Shown here piece after piece: positions 8,984 to 19,365 of a stretch of 49,109 nucleotides of DNA. Positions within the stretch are counted from its first letter, which is position 1; each line of letters starts with the position of its first letter. Under the pieces are notes generated by a model. It saw only the letters and a list, made by a program, of their open reading frames with translations. It was not told the DNA's origin and searched no databases. Position numbers and translations under genes: made by a program. Source of the DNA: Balneolaceae bacterium (GTDB taxonomy: Bacteria; Bacteroidota; Rhodothermia; Balneolales; Balneolaceae); contig VEMX01000050.1 of assembly GCA_009711805.1 (NCBI GenBank), forward strand, positions 1-49,109, read 5' to 3'.

Positions 8984-11900
8984 ATGAAGACTCTTTTATC
9001 TACTCTTATGATGCTTCTGTTCGGAAGTATTGCGATGGCGCAAGTAACCCCCCAATGGATTCGCTACCAGTCTATTTCACCAGATGGCTCAACCATCGCC
9101 TTCACTTATAAGGGAGATTTGTATACGGTGCCTGCAGAGGGCGGTGCGGCTTCTCAATTAACTTTTCATGAGGCTCACGACTATATGCCGGTGTGGAGCA
9201 ACGACAGCCAAACCCTGGCTTTCGCTTCCGACCGCTACGGAAATTTTGACATTTATACTATGGATGCCAAAGGTGGAGCAGCAAGCCGTATCACCTTTCA
9301 TTCAAATGATGAGAAACCTTTTTCTTTTAGCCATGATGATAAATCCGTTCTTTTTGGAGCCGTAAGGCAGGACCTGGCTTCGCATCGTCAATATCCCACC
9401 GGATCACAGCCCGAACTTTATAGCGTTCCTGTTGAAGGGGGAAGGGTAGATCAGGTACTTACTGTTCCGGCCGAATTTGTTCAGGTCAATGAAGAGGGAT
9501 CTCAAATAGTATACCACGATAAGAAAGGGGGAGAAAATGAATGGAGAAAACACCACATTTCTTCCATTGCCCGTGATCTCTGGATCTATGACACCCAAAA
9601 CAATACGCACCAGATGATTACCTCTTTCGAGGGAGAAGATCGCCAGCCAGTGTATAGTGAAGATGAAAAATCTCTGTTTTACCTGAGTGAACAGAATGGA
9701 AACTTCAACATTTACAAACTGGATTTAGCAGATCCTTCACACATAGAACAACTCACTGATTTTGACCTCCATCCCGTACGTTTCCTGAGCATAGGCAGTG
9801 GGACTCTTTCTTTTGGATATGATGGGGAACTGTACACCATGCAGGAAGGCAGTGAACCGGTTAAAATTCCTGTTACCATCCGAACGCAGGAGAAGTCGAA
9901 CCCTGATAAATTCATTACCATTAATGGAGGGGTGCAGGAGATGGCCGTTGCTCCCAATGGGAAAGAAATAGCCTTTATTGCACGCGGCGAAGTATTTGTG
10001 ACCTCTGTGGATGGCTCACTGACGAAAAGAATTACGGATACCCCGGAAACTGAAGCCCATGTGGCCTTCACTCCTGATGGAGATGCAGTGGTCTATGCCG
10101 GTGAACGAAATGGGAAATGGAGTATTTATAAAACAGAGATTGAGAGAGAGGAGGAACCCTTCTTTTTTGCCTCAAGCCTGTTGAAGGAAGAAGCAGTTGT
10201 AGACACAGATGAAGATAGCTATCAACCCCAATACTCCCCGGATGGTAAAAAACTGGCATATATTGCAGGTCGGCGAACTCTTCGTATTAAAGATCTGGAT
10301 TCCGGAGATACGGTAGACCTGCTTACGCCGGATGATCTTTTCCATATGCGGGATGGAGACAAGTACTTCACCTGGAGTCCTGATAGCAAATGGCTGCTGT
10401 TTGGCTGGAGTAAATTGTTGAACAACAGTGAGGTATTATTATTATCTGCTGACGGCAAAGAACGGATTAACCTCACGGAAAGCGGCTATTACGACTACTC
10501 CCCCAAGTGGATGAATGAAGGCAAACAAATGATTTGGTTTAGCAACAGAGACGGCTTAAAAAGCTATGCCACCAGCGGAAGCTTCCAAAGCGATGTATAT
10601 ACCATGTTTTTTGACCAGGAAGCCTGGGATAAATTCAACATGAGTAAAGAAGATTATGAACTCATGCAGGAGATAGAAAAGGCCAATAAGAAAGAGAAAG
10701 AGGAGGATGAAGAAAAGGATGATAAAAAAGACGAAGATGATAAAAAAGCAGAGCCTTTGAATTTTGACTGGGATGGCATGAAAGACCGTGAGAAAAAGCT
10801 GACCATACATTCCAGCTACCTGTCTGATGCCACACTCTCCAAAGATGGAGAAAAACTCTATTACCTTGCCCGCTTCGAAGATGATTACAACCTTTGGGAG
10901 ACAGAGCTCCGAAGCCGGGAAACCAAGATGCTGGCTAAACTGAATACAGGGGGCGGAAGTTTAACCTGGGATAAGGATATGGAGAATCTGTACCTGTTGA
11001 GCAGAGGCCGTATTTCTAAAGTGGACCTGTCGAAAGGGAGCAGTAAAGGGATTAAGATAGCCGGCGAGATGGACTACGATGCCGATGCGGAAAGAGAAAA
11101 GATGCTCGAGCACATATATATCCGCACCAAGAATATTTTTTACGAACCTACCTTTCATGGCAATGACTGGGATATGTGGTATAAAGAATACCAGAAGTAT
11201 GTACCCCATATTGGAAACTCCTATGAGTTTGCAGAGATGGTATCTGAACTACTGGGTGAACTGAATGTATCGCATGCAGGAGCCGGATATAGTAGTAGTA
11301 TTCCGAACGGTGATGCCACAGCTTCTCTCGGTATTTTCATGGATTATGATTACAAAGAAGACGGTATTAAAATTGTAGAAATCATAGATGGCGGTCCTCT
11401 TGATAAAGCCGCACTGGATATCGAAGCCGGCATGATTATACAGGAGATTGATGGAGAAGTAATTTCCAGAGATAAAGATGTCGCTATTTACCTGAATCGA
11501 AAAGCCGGAAAGTTTGTATTGTTGCGGATTACCGATACAAAAGGAAAGAATTTCCAACAGCTTCGGGTAAAACCGATCAGCCTGGGACAAGAAGGTCGCC
11601 TTCTGTATGATCGCTTTGTCCGCATCAATGCTGAGGAAGTGGCTGAGAAAAGTGATGGCAAGCTGGGATATGTTCATATACCGGGGATGAGCGATGGCCC
11701 TTACCGTGATATCTATGAAGAAATGCTGGGCAAATACTATGAAGCTAAAGGCATTATTGTAGATACCCGTTTCAATGGAGGCGGTGATCTGGTTGCCGAC
11801 CTTGCTATGTTTTTTACCGGTGAACGCTTTATTACCTATGCCACCGAAGCCAAAGTAGTAGGAGGGGAACCCACTTCGCGTTGGACCAAACCTACCCTCA

Positions 11901-12217
11901 CTATGTTCAACGAAAGCAATTACTCCGATGGGCATTGCTACGCCCAGGGCTACACCGACCTGGATATAGGTATTACGCTGGGAATGCCGGTACCGGGCAC
12001 CTGCAGTTTTGCGGGATGGGAAGGCTTACCCAATGGTGGTTACTGGGGAGTGGTTCCCGTCAGTGCCAAGAATAAAGCAGGCGAATGGATGGAAAACCTA
12101 CAGACCGAGCCGGACGTTAAAGTGAAGAATATGCCTTCTGTAATTAGCAATGGTCGTGATCAGCAGCTCGAAAGAGCTATTGAGGAGTTACTAATAGAGG
12201 CCGAAGGTGAGCAGTGA
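8984..12217 (+). CDS. secreted tricorn-type protease (S41 family)
   Basis: A 1077-aa protein with a clear signal peptide (about residues 1-19, ending SIAMAQ), so exported. Residues about 20-320 and 320-690 form beta-propeller repeats with SPDGS, SNDSQTLAF and SPDGKKLAY-type blades. A very acidic/lysine-rich stretch of about 27 residues sits near 565-592. A tricorn core, a PDZ domain (about 775-870) and the S41 catalytic domain follow. The tricorn catalytic residues are all present: Ser763-His764 (NVSHAG), nucleophile Ser981 with Asp982 (NYSDGH), and Glu1042 (TEPDV). It should degrade peptides in the periplasm or outside the cell. The start follows the symporter by about 95 bases, so a separate promoter is likely. 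Confidence 0.92.
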   Translation: MKTLLSTLMMLLFGSIAMAQVTPQWIRYQSISPDGSTIAFTYKGDLYTVPAEGGAASQLTFHEAHDYMPVWSNDSQTLAFASDRYGNFDIYTMDAKGGAASRITFHSNDEKPFSFSHDDKSVLFGAVRQDLASHRQYPTGSQPELYSVPVEGGRVDQVLTVPAEFVQVNEEGSQIVYHDKKGGENEWRKHHISSIARDLWIYDTQNNTHQMITSFEGEDRQPVYSEDEKSLFYLSEQNGNFNIYKLDLADPSHIEQLTDFDLHPVRFLSIGSGTLSFGYDGELYTMQEGSEPVKIPVTIRTQEKSNPDKFITINGGVQEMAVAPNGKEIAFIARGEVFVTSVDGSLTKRITDTPETEAHVAFTPDGDAVVYAGERNGKWSIYKTEIEREEEPFFFASSLLKEEAVVDTDEDSYQPQYSPDGKKLAYIAGRRTLRIKDLDSGDTVDLLTPDDLFHMRDGDKYFTWSPDSKWLLFGWSKLLNNSEVLLLSADGKERINLTESGYYDYSPKWMNEGKQMIWFSNRDGLKSYATSGSFQSDVYTMFFDQEAWDKFNMSKEDYELMQEIEKANKKEKEEDEEKDDKKDEDDKKAEPLNFDWDGMKDREKKLTIHSSYLSDATLSKDGEKLYYLARFEDDYNLWETELRSRETKMLAKLNTGGGSLTWDKDMENLYLLSRGRISKVDLSKGSSKGIKIAGEMDYDADAEREKMLEHIYIRTKNIFYEPTFHGNDWDMWYKEYQKYVPHIGNSYEFAEMVSELLGELNVSHAGAGYSSSIPNGDATASLGIFMDYDYKEDGIKIVEIIDGGPLDKAALDIEAGMIIQEIDGEVISRDKDVAIYLNRKAGKFVLLRITDTKGKNFQQLRVKPISLGQEGRLLYDRFVRINAEEVAEKSDGKLGYVHIPGMSDGPYRDIYEEMLGKYYEAKGIIVDTRFNGGGDLVADLAMFFTGERFITYATEAKVVGGEPTSRWTKPTLTMFNESNYSDGHCYAQGYTDLDIGITLGMPVPGTCSFAGWEGLPNGGYWGVVPVSAKNKAGEWMENLQTEPDVKVKNMPSVISNGRDQQLERAIEELLIEAEGEQ

Positions 12218-12317
12218 AAAGGGAAAGGTAAAAGCGATCAATTTGGCCATTTCTGAATTAGCTTGACCGTTAGTCAGGGGTATTGCCGGATCTTTTCAGT
12301 CTTGAACGAAGAAGGTG

Positions 12318-13099
12318 GGTACTTACCCAATTAGTGTGTCTGGAGGTCTTGCTTGTGTAGGTTAACAACGCACTTATTTTTTGAGTTAGTTGGTAGCTGG
12401 CTCAGGCGGAAAAAGGTTCGTATCGTATTTAATTGGGTACTTTTCTTCGGTAGCACTGCTTGTCCATGGCTACATGCCCTAACAAGGTGATTCCGCATCT
12501 TCTCCCGATCAAATCGGGATGCGTGCGGGACCCCCCCGTCATCCCGGACAAGGCGTAACGAAGTGAAGTCGCCGATCCGGGATCTCCCGCCACATGGGTT
12601 GCACCTGCCACGGCCTCCTTGTTAACCACCTTGCCCGTGCCAGGGAGATCGCGGGTCTTCGTATACACTTCGCCTGCGATGACTCCTTCTTTAATACCCC
12701 CGTAGTTTAGATAGGTGAACCCCGCCCGATATCTTGGTTCATTGTTTAACCCGAATTATTCACGAATGGATGCAAAATGGCGATCTATATACTTGAATAT
12801 ATTATCGTTGAATTGCTTTATGTAATAGCCCAATTTTGAGGTACGGATTAGGCGGCGAAATTCCCCCCTACGCTGCGTTCAAGTGAAAATTGGGGTACTC
12901 AGGGTACCACAGTGCCCTTCCGTTCCCATTTCCACTTCGCCTTGCGTACGATTAAATTTCTTGGTGAATAATCCGGGTTTAAGGGGGCAAATCGCCGGTA
13001 TTTTCCTCGCCATTTCTCACAGCCCCCTGCCAGCGCCGCCAAACCTACACAAGAAGACTTTTTTATGCTACCGGAAGACACACTTTTCTGGGAAGTACC
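12318..13099. mobile_element. 549-bp non-autonomous element, copy A, interrupted by a nested element
   Basis: The sequence matches copy B at 35216-35764 with about a dozen substitutions over 549 bp, once the 228-bp nested insertion (12750-12977) and one TTTAA are removed. The ends are inverted: GGTACTTACCC at the left and the complement of GGTACTTCCCA at the right. Inverted similarity continues for about 60 bp (AGTGTGTC, then GTCTT.CTTGTGTAGGTT). AGAAGGTG occurs directly on both sides (12310-12317 and 13100-13107), an 8-bp target duplication. There is no transposase; inside are hairpins such as TCCCGATCAAATCGGGA and an 'ATCCCGGACAAGG...GATCCGGGAT' palindrome. The interrupted reading frame on the minus strand is probably not a gene. 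The element is thus a MITE-like passenger, presumably moved by an unseen relative. Confidence 0.85.
12750..12977. mobile_element. 228-bp MITE-like element nested in copy A
   Basis: The left end CCCGAATTATTCAC and right end GTGAATAATCCGGG are inverted repeats with one mismatch over 14 bp. TTTAA is duplicated on both sides (12745-12749 and 12978-12982). The uninterrupted site is seen in copy B, where TTTAA occurs once at 35643-35647. This defines the insertion to the base. It has no coding capacity worth naming. Family unknown. Confidence 0.88.
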
Positions 13100-13107
13100 A
13101 GAAGGTG

Positions 13108-13440
13108 CTTCAAGCTATAATAGAATAATAGCTTTTATCCTCCACCTCACCTAAGTCCTCCCTGGAGGAGAGGACTTGCTGGCTAATCTATAGATTGTTT
13201 ACTCATTTTTGAGATTTTGGGATCCCATTGGAACCCCCTCTCCTTTAGGAAACAGTAGCTTTGATTGAGATGAGTAATATTCAATTTCGAGTTCAAGTCA
13301 CGCAGAGGCTGCTGTCTCCCAAGGGGATTCCTTTGGGAGAAGCGTCTTCTTATGATGTGGCAGATATATTAACCTGCTTAACAATCAACTCCGGTTTTTA
13401 GATTGATACCCCGACAGCTTTGCCTCGGGATAGTTCATTA
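13108..13440. other. intergenic stretch with REP-like hairpins
   Basis: No gene seen. Three inverted repeats are visible: AAGTCCTC/GAGGACTT around 13154-13178, TCTCCCAA/TTTGGGAGA around 13314-13341, and an imperfect CCCCGA/TCGGGAT pair around 13409-13432 just past the end of the S41 protease gene. The last could act as a weak terminator for that gene but lacks a clear T-run. Confidence 0.45.
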
Positions 13441-15348
13441 CTATTGACCGTCAATATCTCTCAGATTGCCAACATCAGCAGTAGAGTGGTTTTCAGATAT
13501 TTCCTTAAGCCTGGCCACAGCATCCCATAATTTCATTGCCTTATCCAGGGTATTATCAAACACATCATTAATGACAGGGTAAAAATGGGAGCTTTCCCAA
13601 ATCTGACGGGCCAATTCAGCTTTGGCACGTCCTTCTATCATCCACGAGACTTCTTCAAAATGCCCGTGGGGTATAAAAAGAGAGTCAGCTTTAAACTTGG
13701 GGGTATCCACGGTGTCAGTGACAACCATACCTGCATTTATTAAACTATCTTTTATAGTGCTTAGTTGTTTGCCGTTCCATTTAAAGTTGGTTCGGAAGTG
13801 TTGAAAGTCATTTTCCCAGTTACTTCGGAATTTTTCTCCATTTTCATCCAGGTAGTCTCGTACAAATTCAAATGCAATTCGCTGGCGTAACGCATAGTTA
13901 ATTACATAGGCTGATTGTGTAGTATCGTCTGGAATGATGTAATCAGGTACGATGCCACCACCTCCATATACCGTTCGGCCGGCATCAGTTTTAAACTTGA
14001 GAGAATCGGGCAAATCTTCTACAAATTCAACAGCATCGGTCATGGCATCGTCTTCACGCCGGTAGATTTCATAGGCATAATTTTCATTGCCTTCTGTAAA
14101 TGGTTTCTGAATTAACCGTCCGGAGGGGGTATAATATCTTGAGATGGTAACCCGCACACTGCTTTTGTCAATAAGCTCGTACTGTTGCTGAACGAGGCCC
14201 TTACCAAAAGTGCGTTTACCTACAATAAGTCCACGGTCATGATCCTGTATGGCACCACTGACAATTTCACTGGCCGAAGCTGCTCCTTCATTTACAAGTA
14301 CAATCACGGGTTCATCTTTGAAAGCTCCATCTCTCCGGGAATAGTATTCTCCGTCAAATCTGGAATGTCGGCTTTTGGTTGAAACCAGTTCGGTTCCCCT
14401 GGGAAAGAATTCTTCGGATATGGCCACAGCCTGGCTCAAATAACCACCGGGGTTACCTCTGAGGTCTAATACCAGTTGGGTCATCCCCATGCCGTCAAGT
14501 TCTTCCATAGCCTGCATAAACTCATCGTGGGTAGTGGCGGCAAAGCGACTGATTTTAACATAGCCGGTTGAATCATCAAGCATATAGGATGAATCTACGG
14601 TATAAAGGGGAATATCATCCCGGGTAATAGTGAAACGAAGAGGTTCGGAGATATGCGGGCGTTTGATGGTTACATCAACTGTTGTACCCTTTTCGCCCCT
14701 AAGCTTATCCATGACCTGCTCATTTTCAAAGCCAACGGAGGAGGAGTCATCAATTTCGATAATTCGATCTCCCGAACGTATGCCCAGTTGATCACTGGGT
14801 CCACCTGCTATAGCCGTTATAACTGTAATGGTATCCTGAATGATGTTGAAGGAGACCCCGATTCCCTGGAATTTGCCGGCAAAACGCTCTTGTTCTAATT
14901 CGTTGTCTTTGGGCTCAATGTAGATTGAGTGAGGATCCAGGACCGAAAACATACCGCGGATGGCCGCTTCGGTAATCTTTGTCATATTGGCTTCGGGCCG
15001 GTTATTGGCGACATACAGGTATGCTTCCTGGAAGTGGGCAAAACTATCGGAGGCATCCTCAAGGCTGCTTATGGTAGAAAAAGTGGTGTCGATAGGTGAG
15101 TTGGCCAGTTTCAGGGTAGAATCTTCAAGCGCTTTCACCATATATTTGATGCTGCGCTTGTACATCTTGTCAATGTCAGCAGGTTTAAAATAGTTTGCTA
15201 TGATTAATTGCTGTGCCTTCCGGTACTTATTCAGATTAACCGTATCATCATTATCAGATTTAAGTACTGGATCGATTCCCGCAAAGTTAAGTGTGGTGAG
15301 AATCAGAACAGCTATAATGTTTGGGATAATAAATTTTTTAAAGCTCAT
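13441..15348 (-). CDS. C-terminal processing peptidase (CtpA/Prc-like, S41)
   Basis: A 635-aa S41 protease with an N-terminal hydrophobic segment (residues 6-24), so exported or membrane-anchored in the periplasm. Helical region to about 150, PDZ domain about 155-235 (GKFQGIGVSF), then the catalytic core. The nucleophile is Ser358 in NEGAASASEIVSG and the general base Lys383 in FGKGLVQ, the usual 25 residues apart. The GNPGGYLSQA oxyanion loop is at 298-307. About 190 residues follow the core; this extension is mostly helical and of unknown role. The upstream neighbour hslU ends about 230 bases away, so its own promoter is likely. Confidence 0.9.
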   Translation of the reverse strand: MSFKKFIIPNIIAVLILTTLNFAGIDPVLKSDNDDTVNLNKYRKAQQLIIANYFKPADIDKMYKRSIKYMVKALEDSTLKLANSPIDTTFSTISSLEDASDSFAHFQEAYLYVANNRPEANMTKITEAAIRGMFSVLDPHSIYIEPKDNELEQERFAGKFQGIGVSFNIIQDTITVITAIAGGPSDQLGIRSGDRIIEIDDSSSVGFENEQVMDKLRGEKGTTVDVTIKRPHISEPLRFTITRDDIPLYTVDSSYMLDDSTGYVKISRFAATTHDEFMQAMEELDGMGMTQLVLDLRGNPGGYLSQAVAISEEFFPRGTELVSTKSRHSRFDGEYYSRRDGAFKDEPVIVLVNEGAASASEIVSGAIQDHDRGLIVGKRTFGKGLVQQQYELIDKSSVRVTISRYYTPSGRLIQKPFTEGNENYAYEIYRREDDAMTDAVEFVEDLPDSLKFKTDAGRTVYGGGGIVPDYIIPDDTTQSAYVINYALRQRIAFEFVRDYLDENGEKFRSNWENDFQHFRTNFKWNGKQLSTIKDSLINAGMVVTDTVDTPKFKADSLFIPHGHFEEVSWMIEGRAKAELARQIWESSHFYPVINDVFDNTLDKAMKLWDAVARLKEISENHSTADVGNLRDIDGQ

Positions 15349-15579
15349 AAATAAGTGGGTATGTCAATCGTCCTTCTTATGAATAATAACCAGAATCTAG
15401 TCCAATAGTTTCATTCTCAACGATTGTAGTGATTATTATCGTATCCTCCAACGTCTTTACATAAGAGTATGTTAAAGTTTTTACATCCTCCCAAAAGGTG
15501 GATGTTGTAAATCCTGAGTGGTGTGATATTCATAGCCACAGAAACTCAGGATCCGACAGGTATTCATGTTTGTACCGGT

Positions 15580-16980
15580 TTAAAGAATATAATGACTGAG
15601 ATCTTTGTCTTTAACTAGATTTGCGAGCTGCTTCTCAACGTATCCCGGGTCAATCGTAATTTCACCGGAATTGATGTCATCAGGCACAGCAAACAGAAGT
15701 TCATCAAAGAGGGAAGACATAATGGTATGCAGACGTCGTGCCCCAATGTTTTCTACTGCTGAATTAACCTGGGCTGCAATTTTTGCAAGTTCTCGAATAG
15801 CTTCATCTGTGAAGTGGATGGTTACACCTTCTGCTTTTAGCATAGCCTGGTACTGCTTGGTTAAGGCATTTTTAGGTTTCGAGAGAATATCTACAAAATC
15901 ATTTTCTGTAAGAGATTTAAGTTCTACACGGATGGGGAACCGCCCCTGCAGTTCAGGAATCATATCCGAAGGTTTGGATACATGGAAAGCTCCGGAACCT
16001 ATAAAAAGAACATGATCGGTTTTAACAATACCGTGTTTGGTGTTTACTGTGCTCCCTTCTACAATGGGGAGGAGGTCGCGTTGTACACCCTGGCGACTTA
16101 CGTTGGGGCCGCTTTTACCAGACTTTGATGAATCTTCGGCAATCTTGTCAATTTCATCTACAAAAACGATTCCCTGTTTTTGTACACGTTCAAGGGCTTC
16201 CTGTACAGCCGATTCATGGTCAATAAGTTTTTCGGCTTCTTCTTCAATCAGGATTTCGCGGGCTTCCTTAATAGGCAGCTTTCGCTTCGATCTCTTATTT
16301 CCTTTGCCAATATTGCCCAACATATCCTGCAGGTTAATTCCCATCTCTTCTACCCCCTGAGGGCCAAATACTTGCATCATGGGGTTTTTAGAAGATTGCA
16401 CCTCTATCTCAATTTCCCGGTCTTCCAGTTCTCCGTTTTTTAGTTTTTCGCGGAAGCGTTCGCGGGTACGTTCATTGAGCTCAGAGTCGCTGGCATTGTC
16501 CGGGTCAAAATCACTGTTACTGCTGGCGCTGAAACCTGCAGAGCTCGTTTTTACGGGAGGGATGAGAATATCGAGGATACGTGCTTCCGCTTTTTGAGCG
16601 GCTTCTTCTTTAACACGTTCCTGCATTTCCTGTTTAACCATACTAACGGCAACATCGGTAAGGTCCCGAATCATAGATTCCACATCCCGGCCCACATAAC
16701 CAACCTCGGTAAATTTAGAAGCCTCAACTTTCATAAAGGGGGCATGAGCTAATTTGGCCAGCCGTCGGGCAATTTCAGTTTTACCTACCCCGGTAGGTCC
16801 AATTAATAGGATATTATTGGGTATAATTTCTTCTCTGATTTCTTCATCAGAATTGAGGCGCCTCCAGCGGTTTCTGAGTGCAATAGCCACAGAACGCTTG
16901 GCATCTTTTTGTCCTACAATATATTTATCCAGTTCAGATACGATCTGCTGGGGTGTCAAATTTCTTTCTTGAATAATCAT
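15580..16980 (-). CDS. hslU: HslU, ATPase subunit of HslUV protease
   Basis: A 466-aa AAA+ unfoldase that feeds substrates to the HslV peptidase in the cytoplasm. It begins LTPQQIVSELDKYIVGQ, has Walker A GPTGVGKTE at about residue 60, and Walker B GIVFVDEIDKIAED. The sensor/arginine-finger segment ENIGARRLHTI and the conserved C-terminal tail ending SHYIL, which inserts into HslV, are intact. The insertion domain (about 120-230) is rich in charged residues. It starts 8 bases after hslV stops, in the classic hslV-hslU order. Confidence 0.97.
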   Translation of the reverse strand: MIIQERNLTPQQIVSELDKYIVGQKDAKRSVAIALRNRWRRLNSDEEIREEIIPNNILLIGPTGVGKTEIARRLAKLAHAPFMKVEASKFTEVGYVGRDVESMIRDLTDVAVSMVKQEMQERVKEEAAQKAEARILDILIPPVKTSSAGFSASSNSDFDPDNASDSELNERTRERFREKLKNGELEDREIEIEVQSSKNPMMQVFGPQGVEEMGINLQDMLGNIGKGNKRSKRKLPIKEAREILIEEEAEKLIDHESAVQEALERVQKQGIVFVDEIDKIAEDSSKSGKSGPNVSRQGVQRDLLPIVEGSTVNTKHGIVKTDHVLFIGSGAFHVSKPSDMIPELQGRFPIRVELKSLTENDFVDILSKPKNALTKQYQAMLKAEGVTIHFTDEAIRELAKIAAQVNSAVENIGARRLHTIMSSLFDELLFAVPDDINSGEITIDPGYVEKQLANLVKDKDLSHYIL

Positions 16981-16988
16981 GCTGCTAT

Positions 16989-17537
16989 TTAGTCTGTAAT
17001 TTCTAAAACCGACAAGTTGTGGTTGGTATAAATATCAATATCTGCGGCAATGTGAAGGGCTTCTTCTGCAATTTCACGTGCGTTCATATCAGGGGAGTGT
17101 TTTACCATAGCCCGGGCTGCTGAAAGCGCATAGGAACCACCGCTGCCAATAGTCACAATATCATCATCGGGTTCTATAACATCACCCTGACCAGAAATAA
17201 GGAGTGCATTCTCTTTATTCATTACAATGAGCAGAGCTTCTAATTTTTGAAGAAACTTGTCTTTCCTCCATTCTTTAGCTAATTCAACAGCCGCACGTTC
17301 CATGCTGCCGTTGTATTCATTTAATTTCTCTTCAAACTTTTCAAAAAGGGTAAAAGCGTCAGCAGTAGAACCTGCAAATCCGGCTAATATTTTGCCATCA
17401 TGTAATGGGCGTACTTTCTTGACGGTACTTTTCATCACCGTTTTATCCATCGTGGCCTGGCCGTCGCTAACAATTGCAGCCTCCCCATTATGGATTATGC
17501 CTACCACCGTAGTGGCGTGTAGTTCAGATAAACTCAT
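16989..17537 (-). CDS. hslV: HslV, peptidase subunit of HslUV protease
   Basis: A 182-aa proteasome-related Ntn hydrolase. The expected mature N-terminus is Thr9 in HATTVVGI, leaving an eight-residue propeptide (MSLSELHA), longer than in E. coli but usual in Bacteroidota-like HslV. Lys41-type region KKVRPL and the [13 protein letters not shown] segment are conserved. It lies between rng, 55 bases upstream, and hslU, 8 bases downstream, so the three are probably one transcript. Confidence 0.96.
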   Translation of the reverse strand: MSLSELHATTVVGIIHNGEAAIVSDGQATMDKTVMKSTVKKVRPLHDGKILAGFAGSTADAFTLFEKFEEKLNEYNGSMERAAVELAKEWRKDKFLQKLEALLIVMNKENALLISGQGDVIEPDDDIVTIGSGGSYALSAARAMVKHSPDMNAREIAEEALHIAADIDIYTNHNLSVLEITD

Positions 17538-17592
17538 GGATGTATTTTTAATTCAATGTTTGGGCTGGTATTTACAAAAACCAAGCCAAAGG

Positions 17593-19365
17593 CTAATCAT
17601 TGTTTTTATAATAGCGGGAATTTTTGTTTCCGCGCGAATTGTCAGATCGGTCTGACGATCTGTTGTCCTTTCCACGGTTTTTACTGCCGTTGTTGTTTCG
17701 TCTCTTTTTCTTGGATATATCCAGATTATCCTTACTTGGTTTTCCACTATCCAGTTCCAGAAGCTCTCCTTCACGTTTTAGTACTTCTTCTATAGACTCT
17801 TCTCTCATAACAATGTCGGTGATATCGATGTCGGAACCAGCCAGTGTAACTCTGAATTCGTTCAGTGAAACGGTTTGATCACCTATTACAGATATTTTCA
17901 GGTGATACTTAACCATCCATTTGAGGCGGGTACTAAACATACCTTTAGTCAGCAGCGATTCGAGGAATGGATTCACATAAAGATCAATAGAGCGATATTC
18001 CGTGCCGTGCTTAAATTTACTTAACCAGCTCTCAAGGTCGGTAAGAATAGTATCTTCCGTGACAACATTACCTGAGCCTCCACACATTGGGCAAACCTGG
18101 GAAACAGAGTTAACTACACTTGGACGGATACGCTGACGGGTGATTTGAACCAGCCCGAAGTCACTCATGCCAATTACATTGGTTTTGGCGGGATCTTTCT
18201 TGAATTCCTTTTTGAGCTCATCGTAGATTTTCTTGCGGTTTTTATCATTGCGCAGGTCAATAAAGTCGACCACAATGATACCTCCAATATCCCGCAGACG
18301 GAGCTGTTTTGCCACTCCCCGGGCAGCTTCAAGATTTGTTTTAAGGGAGTTGTCTTCCTGACGTTCTTTGGCGGCATAGGGGCCCGAGTTTACATCCACC
18401 ACGTACATGGCTTCCGTTTGTTCAAAAATGAGATAACCGCCTGATTTCATGCGAACCCTTGGACTAAATATAGAATTCACATCATGAGCAACTTTCATGA
18501 AATCAAAGATGTGTTCTTTGCCTTTATAGTGCTGTACGTTTGGCACCATTTGGGGAGCAATCTGGCCCACATACGATTTAATCTGGCGATACAGTTTTGG
18601 GTCGTCAATAAGAACGCGATCGTAGTTTTTGGCAAACAGATCACGGATCAGACTTTCCGTCATATTAAGATCGCGGTAGAGGAGGGCCGGTGGTTTTGCA
18701 TCCTGCAGCTTGTCAACAATATTTTCCCACTTTTTAAGCACGTTGCGAAGGTCTTCTTCCAGGGCTTTTTCGTTTTGACCTTTGGCAACGGTTCGTACAA
18801 TCACTCCAAAGCCATCGGGGACCATATTGTTCAGAATACCCTTAAGACGGCGGCGTTCTTTGTAGTTGTTAATTTTTTTCGACACCGCTATATAGTCCCC
18901 CATAGGTATAAGCACAAGGAAGCGCCCGGCGATGGTGATATCAGTAGAGATACGCGGGCCTTTAGAGCCAATAGGTTCTTTTACAATTTGAACCAACAGC
19001 TTTTGGCCGGGTTTTAAAATCTTACCTGCCAGAATTTGTTTCTGTACGTTGGAGAGGTTCTCCTTATTCTTAATATCCTTTTTGGCATAATTAGGGATAG
19101 CTCCTTTGCCATTGAGGCGTGTTACGTACTCATCCAGGTGGTCTCCGGCATCAGAAAAGTGCAGAAAAGCGTCTTTGGGAGTTCCCATGTCAATAAAGGC
19201 AGCGCGGATACCGCTCATTACCTTATGTACACGGGCTACATAAATGTTACCAACGGTTCGCTGGTTTTCCTCCGATTCTATGAATAACTGCGCTAATTCG
19301 TTGTTTTCCAATAGCGCGATCCGGGTCTGGTTCCCGGTAGAATGAATGATAATTTGATTCTTCAT
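17593..19365 (-). CDS. rng: ribonuclease G/E family endoribonuclease
   Basis: A 590-aa endoribonuclease for mRNA decay and rRNA maturation. S1 domain at about 35-125 (GNIYVARVHKVMSGIRAAFID), catalytic DNase I-like core with the metal aspartates in YVVDVNSG and VVDFIDLRND, and the zinc-link CPMCGGSG. The C-terminal 70 residues are a basic, Ser/Asn/Arg-rich low-complexity tail (KKKRRNNNGSKNRGKD...) likely to bind RNA; it lacks the long degradosome scaffold of RNase E. It is nearer RNase G in length. Probably first gene of the rng-hslV-hslU run. Confidence 0.92.
   Translation of the reverse strand: MKNQIIIHSTGNQTRIALLENNELAQLFIESEENQRTVGNIYVARVHKVMSGIRAAFIDMGTPKDAFLHFSDAGDHLDEYVTRLNGKGAIPNYAKKDIKNKENLSNVQKQILAGKILKPGQKLLVQIVKEPIGSKGPRISTDITIAGRFLVLIPMGDYIAVSKKINNYKERRRLKGILNNMVPDGFGVIVRTVAKGQNEKALEEDLRNVLKKWENIVDKLQDAKPPALLYRDLNMTESLIRDLFAKNYDRVLIDDPKLYRQIKSYVGQIAPQMVPNVQHYKGKEHIFDFMKVAHDVNSIFSPRVRMKSGGYLIFEQTEAMYVVDVNSGPYAAKERQEDNSLKTNLEAARGVAKQLRLRDIGGIIVVDFIDLRNDKNRKKIYDELKKEFKKDPAKTNVIGMSDFGLVQITRQRIRPSVVNSVSQVCPMCGGSGNVVTEDTILTDLESWLSKFKHGTEYRSIDLYVNPFLESLLTKGMFSTRLKWMVKYHLKISVIGDQTVSLNEFRVTLAGSDIDITDIVMREESIEEVLKREGELLELDSGKPSKDNLDISKKKRRNNNGSKNRGKDNRSSDRSDNSRGNKNSRYYKNND

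Noticed and set aside
12429-12668. 79-codon frame in copy A as a gene
   Set aside because: It is the remainder of the element's long frame after the nested insertion and consists mostly of translated palindromes.
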